11,287 bases of DNA from an uncultured Flavobacteriaceae bacterium (GTDB lineage: Bacteria; Bacteroidota; Bacteroidia; Flavobacteriales; Flavobacteriaceae), in the NCBI GenBank assembly GCA_938018045.1, contig CALIIP010000048.1:1-11287 (forward strand), written 5' to 3'. This document shows positions 6,707-11,287 of the stretch, piece after piece. The notes beneath the pieces were generated by a model. That model saw only the letters and a program-made list of their open reading frames with translations. It ran no database searches and was not told where the DNA came from. Every line of letters begins with the position of its first letter. The stretch's first letter is position 1. Both the position numbers and the translations under genes were made by a program.

Positions 6707-7888
6707 TTGAACAAAAAAATATTACATCCTGAAATTCAGAAATTTATCAATGATAATTTAAATACTGATGTTTCAAAAATTCTATTTAAAGGAACTACAT
6801 TTCCAGATGTAACTACTCAAGAAATTGTTGCCCAAATTCTTGCTAAAAAGAAATGTAAAAATAAACTTCCTTCTTGGTTTGAAACCAAAAACATTTACTA
6901 TCCTAACAAACTAAACATAGAACAAACTTCATCTGAAATTACTGGGCAATACAAAGCAAATTTAGTTTCTGGAAATACTTTAATTGATATAACAGGAGGT
7001 TTTGGTATAGATGCACTGGCATTTTCAAAATGCGTGAAAAATGTTTTTCATTGCGAAATAAACAAAGAACTTTCAAAAATCGCAAAACATAATTTTGAAA
7101 TTTTAGACGCTACAAATATCAAAACTATTGCTGAAGATGGAATTGATTTTTTAAAAAAAAGTTCTGAAAAATTTGATTGGATTTATATAGATCCATCGAG
7201 AAGGAATGATGCAAAAGGAAAGGTTTTTTTATTGAATGACTGCTTGCCAAATGTTCCAGAAAATATTGATTTATTATTTGATAAAAGTGATAATGTCCTA
7301 CTAAAGAATTCACCAATTTTAGATATTAAAAGCGCCATAAATGAATTGAAATTTGTGAAAGAAATTCATGTTGTTGCTGTAAACAATGAAGTAAAAGAAT
7401 TACTTTATATCTTAGAAAAAAATTATGAGAATAGCATTCAAATAAAAACTTCAAATATTCAGAAAAATAATATTCAATTATTTGATTTTAAGTTAGATAC
7501 AGATGTAGAATCAAATTTTAACTTACCAAAAAAGTATTTGTATGAGCCAAATGTTGCAATTCTAAAATCTGGCGGATTTAATGAAGTTACTACTCAATTT
7601 GAAATTGATAAATTGCATCCAAACTCACATTTATATACTTCAGAAGAATTAATTGATTTTCCTGGAAGATGTTTTAAAATTTTAAACGTAATTCCGTTTG
7701 ACAAAAAACAATTAAAAAAATTAATTCCGACAGGAAAAGCAAATATTACCACTCGCAATTTTCCTCAAACAGTTGCACAGATTCGCAAAAAATCAGGAAT
7801 AAAAGATGGTGGAAATCAATATCTATTTTTCACAACCGATTTGAATAATAAACACATAGTAATTGTTTGTGAAAAAATCATTGCTTAA
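6707..7888 (+). CDS. class I SAM-dependent methyltransferase with C-terminal THUMP-like domain
   Basis: The 393-residue product belongs to the Bacteroidota family typified by Porphyromonas PG_1098. An N-terminal helical part (about 1-80) precedes a Rossmann methyltransferase core: LIDITGGFGIDALA (92-105) is the SAM-binding motif I, FHCEINKEL (114-122) the acidic loop after strand two, and DWIYIDPSRRN (157-167) the catalytic-loop motif IV. The IDPSRR form points to a nucleic-acid methyltransferase. Residues about 315-393 fit the THUMP-like domain, including FPGRCFKI and GKANITTRNFPQ. The substrate is probably RNA, but this is inferred. The start is TTG at 6707: an in-frame TGA lies at 6683-6685 and no ATG or GTG start gives the expected N-terminus (MNKKILHPEIQKFI). 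The TTG begins 19 bases after the 58-bp repeat. Confidence 0.88.
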   Translation: MNKKILHPEIQKFINDNLNTDVSKILFKGTTFPDVTTQEIVAQILAKKKCKNKLPSWFETKNIYYPNKLNIEQTSSEITGQYKANLVSGNTLIDITGGFGIDALAFSKCVKNVFHCEINKELSKIAKHNFEILDATNIKTIAEDGIDFLKKSSEKFDWIYIDPSRRNDAKGKVFLLNDCLPNVPENIDLLFDKSDNVLLKNSPILDIKSAINELKFVKEIHVVAVNNEVKELLYILEKNYENSIQIKTSNIQKNNIQLFDFKLDTDVESNFNLPKKYLYEPNVAILKSGGFNEVTTQFEIDKLHPNSHLYTSEELIDFPGRCFKILNVIPFDKKQLKKLIPTGKANITTRNFPQTVAQIRKKSGIKDGGNQYLFFTTDLNNKHIVIVCEKIIA

Positions 7889-7915
7889 TTTTACAGTTAT
7901 CAATCTAAAAATACA

Positions 7916-10207
7916 ATGAAAAATAAAGATTTGAAAGCGCAACCACCAGAAGAATTTACAGGGATAAAACTTACTGAAATTCCTAAAACGGCTGCTGGTT
8001 TTAAGGCGATTCAATCATCTTTAAAACATATTGTCGATGAAGTAGGTTTGATAAAAGGAATCGGTTTGCTTTCAAAAATAAATCAAAAAGAAGGTTTTGA
8101 TTGTCCAGGATGTGCATGGCCAGACCCTGACGAAAAGAGAGCGTTTTTAGCAGAGTATTGTGAAAATGGTGCTAAAGCAATTGCTGAGGAAGCAACAAAA
8201 AATCGAGTTTCGCCAATGTTTTTTGCGACTCATTCTGTTTCTGAACTTTCTGAATTATCTGATTATGAAATCGGTAAAAAAGGAAGAATTACACATCCAA
8301 TGATTTTAAAAGAAGGAAGTGATCATTATGAAGAAATTTCTTGGGAAGATGCTTTCAAACTTATTGGAAGTGAACTAAATACATTAAAGTCGCCAGACGA
8401 AGCGATTTTCTACACATCAGGAAGAACTAGTAATGAAGCTGCATTTTTATATCAACTATTTGTAAGACAATTTGGAACAAACAACTTACCAGATTGTTCA
8501 AATATGTGCCATGAATCAAGTGGTGTTGGTCTTTCAGAGACACTAGGAATTGGTAAAGGTTCTGTTACTTTAGACGACTTTAACCATGCTGATTTGGTGA
8601 TTGTTATGGGTCAAAATCCAGGGACAAATCACCCAAGAATGTTATCAGCATTAAAAGACACTAAAAAACATGGTGGAAAAATAATGACCATCAATCCGTT
8701 ACCAGAAGTTGGTTTGATGAATTTTAAAGATCCTCAAAATCCATTAAAATGGTTTAGCGGTGATAAGTTGACAGATATTTTTTTACAAGTAAAAATTAAT
8801 GGAGATGTTGCTTTATTGAAAATAATAATGTTGCTACTGCTCGAAAAAGAAAATAAAAATAAAGGAAGTGTTTTCGATTTGGATTTTATCAACAATAAAA
8901 CAGCCAATTATAAAGCGTTTATTAGTGATCTAGAAAAAGAATCAATCAAAAATTTACTTCCTCAAACAGGAATTGAGTTGAGTCAAATTGAAGATGCTGC
9001 TCAAATGATTGCGGAAAACAAAAAAATAATCATTTGTTGGGCAATGGGTTTAACACAGCACAAAAATGCGGTAGATAACATTCGAGAAATTGTAAACTTA
9101 CTTTTACTAAAAGGAAGTATTGGAAAAAAAGGCGCAGGAACATGTCCAGTTCGCGGTCATTCTAATGTACAAGGAGACAGAACTATGGGGATTTGGGAGA
9201 AGCCAAAAGATTCATTTTTAGATAGTTTAGAAAAAGAATTTGGTTTTAAAGCACCAAGAGAGCACGGATATGATGTTGTTGACGCTATTGAAGCCATGCA
9301 TAAGAAGAAAGCCTCCGTTTTTATAGGAATGGGCGGGAATTTTATTTCAGCGACACCTGATACAGAATACACATCTACAGCCCTACAAAACTGTGACTTA
9401 ACAGTTCATATATCTACAAAACTGAATAGAAGTCATTTAATTCATGGTAAGACAGCCTTAATTTTACCTTGTTTAGGAAGATCGGAAAAAGATGTTCAAG
9501 CAGCTGGAGAGCAGTTTGTATCTGTTGAAAATTCTATGGGAGTTGTTCATCAATCTCATGGCCATTTAGAACCTTTATCCTCTGAATTACTAAGTGAAAC
9601 TGCTATCGTTTGTGGAATTGCGAATGCAACTTTAAAGGATTCAAAAGTAAAGTGGCTTGATTTAACTACCAATTATGATTTGATTAGAAACAAAATCGAA
9701 AATACGATTCCAGGTTTCGATGATTATAATAAAAGAGTTCGAATTAATGGCGGATTTTATTTACCAAATAATGCAAGAGAAAATAATTTTTCACCAACAA
9801 AAACTGGAAAAGCTAATTTTTCTATTAATAAAACATCAGAAATAAAACTGGAAATTAATGAGTTTATGATGATGACTATAAGAAGTCATGACCAATACAA
9901 TACCACGATTTATGGTTTAGATGATAGGTATAGAGGGATAAAAAATGAGCGAAGAGTTATTATGATGAATAAAAATGATATGAATGATTTGAATTTATCA
10001 AAACTTGATATTGTGAATTTAACAAGTCATTTTAATGATGAAAAACGCTACGCAAAAAAGTTTTTAGTAATTCCGTACGACATTCCAAGACAATGTACAG
10101 CAACCTATTTTCCTGAAACAAATGTTTTAGTTCCAATACAAAGCAAAGCTGATATTAGTAATACTCCTGCTTCAAAAACTGTAATTATCACAATAGATAA
10201 AGCATAA
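7916..10207 (+). CDS. FdhF/YdeP family molybdopterin oxidoreductase
   Basis: The 763-residue product has the length and motifs of the YdeP branch of the formate dehydrogenase alpha-subunit family, which binds Mo-bisMGD. Residues 198-241 align readily with E. coli FdhF from its selenocysteine: MCHESSGVGL...HADLVIVMGQNPGTNHP. Cys198 takes the place of selenocysteine 140, His199 that of His141, and Arg413 (CPVRGHSNVQGD) that of Arg333. The N-terminal cluster region has C63-P-G-C66 and C82, but the FdhF third cysteine is Asp70 here and the FdhF Lys44 position is Asn84. The C-terminal MGD-binding domain begins about 645 (MMMTIRSHDQYNTTIYGLDD). There is no twin-arginine signal, so it is cytoplasmic. 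The partner fdhD follows after two bases. The physiological substrate is unknown: formate oxidation is possible but unproven, and E. coli YdeP is associated with acid resistance. Confidence 0.93.
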   Translation: MKNKDLKAQPPEEFTGIKLTEIPKTAAGFKAIQSSLKHIVDEVGLIKGIGLLSKINQKEGFDCPGCAWPDPDEKRAFLAEYCENGAKAIAEEATKNRVSPMFFATHSVSELSELSDYEIGKKGRITHPMILKEGSDHYEEISWEDAFKLIGSELNTLKSPDEAIFYTSGRTSNEAAFLYQLFVRQFGTNNLPDCSNMCHESSGVGLSETLGIGKGSVTLDDFNHADLVIVMGQNPGTNHPRMLSALKDTKKHGGKIMTINPLPEVGLMNFKDPQNPLKWFSGDKLTDIFLQVKINGDVALLKIIMLLLLEKENKNKGSVFDLDFINNKTANYKAFISDLEKESIKNLLPQTGIELSQIEDAAQMIAENKKIIICWAMGLTQHKNAVDNIREIVNLLLLKGSIGKKGAGTCPVRGHSNVQGDRTMGIWEKPKDSFLDSLEKEFGFKAPREHGYDVVDAIEAMHKKKASVFIGMGGNFISATPDTEYTSTALQNCDLTVHISTKLNRSHLIHGKTALILPCLGRSEKDVQAAGEQFVSVENSMGVVHQSHGHLEPLSSELLSETAIVCGIANATLKDSKVKWLDLTTNYDLIRNKIENTIPGFDDYNKRVRINGGFYLPNNARENNFSPTKTGKANFSINKTSEIKLEINEFMMMTIRSHDQYNTTIYGLDDRYRGIKNERRVIMMNKNDMNDLNLSKLDIVNLTSHFNDEKRYAKKFLVIPYDIPRQCTATYFPETNVLVPIQSKADISNTPASKTVIITIDKA

Positions 10208-10209
10208 TT

Positions 10210-10983
10210 ATGGGATTTGAAAAATATAATGCTATAAAAGTCTCAGAAGACAATCAAAGTGAATTTATTGATACTATAGTTCTTGAAGCTCCACTGCAAA
10301 TCAACATTAATAATGAAGCATATACTGTTGTTATGAGAACTCCAGGGAATGATAAAGAACTCATTAGAGGACTATTATACGCTGAAGATATTTATAAAAG
10401 CACATCTCAATTAAATATTGAGCTTCGTGAAGATACTGAAAATTACTTCAGCATTTATAACGTTTTAATTTCTGATGATGATTTAGGTAAAGGTTATATG
10501 AATAAGCGCTCCTTATTATCTATTTCTTCTTGCGGAATCTGCGGAAAGAAGTCTCTTAAAGATATTAAGGTAAATGGAAATTCTTTAAAAACTACTTCAA
10601 AAATTGATGTTTCTAAAATTAAAGGAATGTTTGAAATCATGAAGGAAAATCAAATAGTATTTAAAGAGACTGGAGCGTCACATGCTGCTGCAATTTTTGA
10701 TTCAAAACACAAATTACTCTCTACAAAAGAAGATATTGGAAGACACAATGCAGTTGACAAAACAATTGGATCTCTACTAAATCTTAATCAATTGAAAGAA
10801 TCTAAATATCTATTAGTAAGCGGAAGAGTATCTTATGAAATAGTTACAAAAGCATTTATTGCCAAAATACCAACTATCATTGCCGTATCGGGATGTTCTT
10901 CATTAGCCATAGACTTTGCAAAAGAATTTGGAATAAGTTTAGTTGGTTTTACAAGAGGTTTAAAATTAACTATTTACAGTTAA
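10210..10983 (+). CDS. fdhD: formate dehydrogenase accessory sulfurtransferase FdhD
   Basis: The 257-residue product matches FdhD, which passes sulfur from a cysteine desulfurase to the Mo-bisMGD cofactor, giving the terminal sulfido ligand that formate dehydrogenases need. The functional pair of cysteines is present in SSCGICGKKSL (Cys108, Cys111), corresponding to C121 and C124 of E. coli. Other signatures are RTPGNDKELIRGLLYAE (43-59), TGASHAAAIF, EDIGRHNAVDKTIGSLL, LLVSGRVSYEIV, AVSGCSSLAIDFA and the C-terminal LVGFTRGLKLTIY. It begins two bases after the oxidoreductase stop, so the two are almost certainly translated from one message. The pairing supports a cofactor-dependent, sulfurated active site in the neighbour. 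The protein is complete and cytoplasmic. Confidence 0.96.
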   Translation: MGFEKYNAIKVSEDNQSEFIDTIVLEAPLQININNEAYTVVMRTPGNDKELIRGLLYAEDIYKSTSQLNIELREDTENYFSIYNVLISDDDLGKGYMNKRSLLSISSCGICGKKSLKDIKVNGNSLKTTSKIDVSKIKGMFEIMKENQIVFKETGASHAAAIFDSKHKLLSTKEDIGRHNAVDKTIGSLLNLNQLKESKYLLVSGRVSYEIVTKAFIAKIPTIIAVSGCSSLAIDFAKEFGISLVGFTRGLKLTIYS

Positions 10984-10990
10984 ATAATTA

Positions 10991-11021
10991 TTTGTTTATT
11001 TAATTATAATTCTTATATTTG
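10991..11021 (+). promoter_or_regulatory. flavobacterial sigma-A type promoter
   Basis: TTTG at 10991-10994 and TATATTTG at 11014-11021 are separated by 19 bases, which matches the known Bacteroidota consensus (TTTG, 19-21 bases, TAnnTTTG) at every defined position. Transcription would start a few bases later, around 11025-11029. It lies immediately after fdhD and points right, so it drives something downstream of the fdhD unit. It is the only full-consensus promoter I find in an intergenic gap of this window. Confidence 0.75.
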
Positions 11022-11028
11022 CAGTAAT

Positions 11029-11073
11029 ATGTGCGTCCCTATATACACGCCTTTTATCGGAAAGAAGAGTTAA
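11029..11073 (+). CDS. possible 14-codon leader ORF, doubtful
   Basis: The first ATG after the promoter opens a 14-codon frame ending in TAA at 11071-11073, encoding a short peptide with Cys2, Pro4, Tyr6, Pro8 and a GKKS end. The ATG is only about eight bases past the -7 box, so the message would be nearly leaderless. Hairpins follow downstream, so a translated regulatory leader is conceivable. A frame this short can easily arise by chance, and I do not recognise the peptide. Confidence 0.2.
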   Translation: MCVPIYTPFIGKKS

Positions 11074-11230
11074 TCATTGATTATTGATGGATTTAAACAT
11101 TGTGTTTATTTTCACGATTTATGTCATTTTTAAGTTTTTCGCCCTAAAAATTAATTTTTAATAAAAAATATTTTTATTATTATGATTTTGCGCTAAGGCG
11201 CTATTTTATTGAGTAAACTGACATTTCAGT

Positions 11231-11267
11231 CCCCATTGTTTTTAAATACTACAAAAACAAATGAGGG
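11231..11267. repeat. imperfect inverted repeat (candidate operator or hairpin)
   Basis: TTGTTTTT (11236-11243) and AAAAACAA (11253-11260) are exact inverses around the nine-base centre AAATACTAC. The symmetry extends outward, with one extra A on the right, to CCCCATT on the left and ATGAGGG on the right. It ends one base before a TATATTTG box at 11269-11276. That position suits a regulator binding site over a promoter lacking a good -33 element, or an RNA hairpin. There is no T-run after it, which argues against a simple terminator. Confidence 0.45.
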
Positions 11268-11287
11268 ATATATTTGCGTATTCCAAA

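Larger units (their letters stand above)
10984..11287. other. 304-base region without a recognised gene; probable leader/control region
   Basis: No known protein or RNA family is recognisable here. From left to right it holds a strong promoter (10991-11021), a 14-codon ATG frame (11029-11073), a hairpin TAAACA-TTG-TGTTTA (11094-11108), two adjacent AT-only palindromes (11145-11160 and 11161-11177), a GCGC-taag-GCGC stem (11190-11201), an ACTGA-CATT-TCAGT stem (11217-11230), and an imperfect inverted repeat (11231-11267) followed by TATATTTG (11269-11276). This density of symmetric elements after a promoter suggests an untranslated leader, a small RNA, or the operator region of a gene beyond the edge. 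Confidence 0.5.

Noticed and set aside
8507..8512. Possible selenocysteine site in the oxidoreductase
   Set aside because: The position aligned to selenocysteine is an ordinary cysteine codon (TGC, Cys198), and the reading frame has no internal TGA, so no selenocysteine insertion is needed.
10982..10993. Palindrome AAATAATTATTT at the end of fdhD as a terminator
   Set aside because: It is only A and T, has no loop or following T-run, and overlaps the stop codon and the -33 element of the next promoter.
11022..11287. Molybdenum-cofactor riboswitch, cobalamin or TPP riboswitch, 6S RNA or tmRNA
   Set aside because: The position next to molybdoenzyme genes made this attractive, but I see none of the conserved sequence blocks of these families, and the promoter points away from fdhD.
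1..11287. CRISPR arrays, tRNA or rRNA genes, insertion sequences, toxin-antitoxin or phage-defence genes
   Set aside because: No regularly spaced repeats, cloverleaf sequences, transposase motifs or defence-system domains were found on either strand.

Overview
The window is AT-rich bacterial DNA, most likely from a member of the Bacteroidota, family Flavobacteriaceae. The reasons are the gene families present (DUF2200, a PG_1098/THUMP-like methyltransferase, a lipoprotein gamma-glutamyltransferase), the general lack of Shine-Dalgarno sequences before starts, and one textbook flavobacterial sigma promoter (TTTG-N19-TATATTTG at 10991-11021). All eleven recognisable genes lie on the + strand and are tightly packed.

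Layout. 28-1137: a DUF2200 protein and an FMN nitroreductase. 1182-3493: an AcpH-like acyl-carrier-protein phosphodiesterase, then a gamma-glutamyltransferase lipoprotein, closely coupled. 3555-4840: a VOC-fold protein overlapping by one base with an RluA-family pseudouridine synthase. 4984-6619: a small secreted protein of unknown function and an AI-2E-type membrane permease. 6631-6688: a 58-bp inverted-repeat element, followed by a SAM-dependent methyltransferase that begins with TTG. 7916-10983: a two-gene unit made of an FdhF/YdeP-family molybdopterin oxidoreductase and its sulfurtransferase partner FdhD. 10984-11287: no recognisable gene, but a strong promoter followed by a 14-codon open frame and a series of inverted repeats, which looks like the leader or control region of a gene beyond the right edge.

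Most of the window is ordinary housekeeping and accessory metabolism. The genes do not form one obvious pathway. The clearest functional pair is oxidoreductase plus FdhD: FdhD supplies sulfur to the Mo-bisMGD cofactor, and the oxidoreductase keeps the Cys-His-Arg active-site set of formate dehydrogenases while its iron-sulfur site is altered. I see no clear undescribed multi-gene system. The places most worth a second look are the structured 3' region, the 58-bp repeat, and the unusual cluster site of the oxidoreductase.
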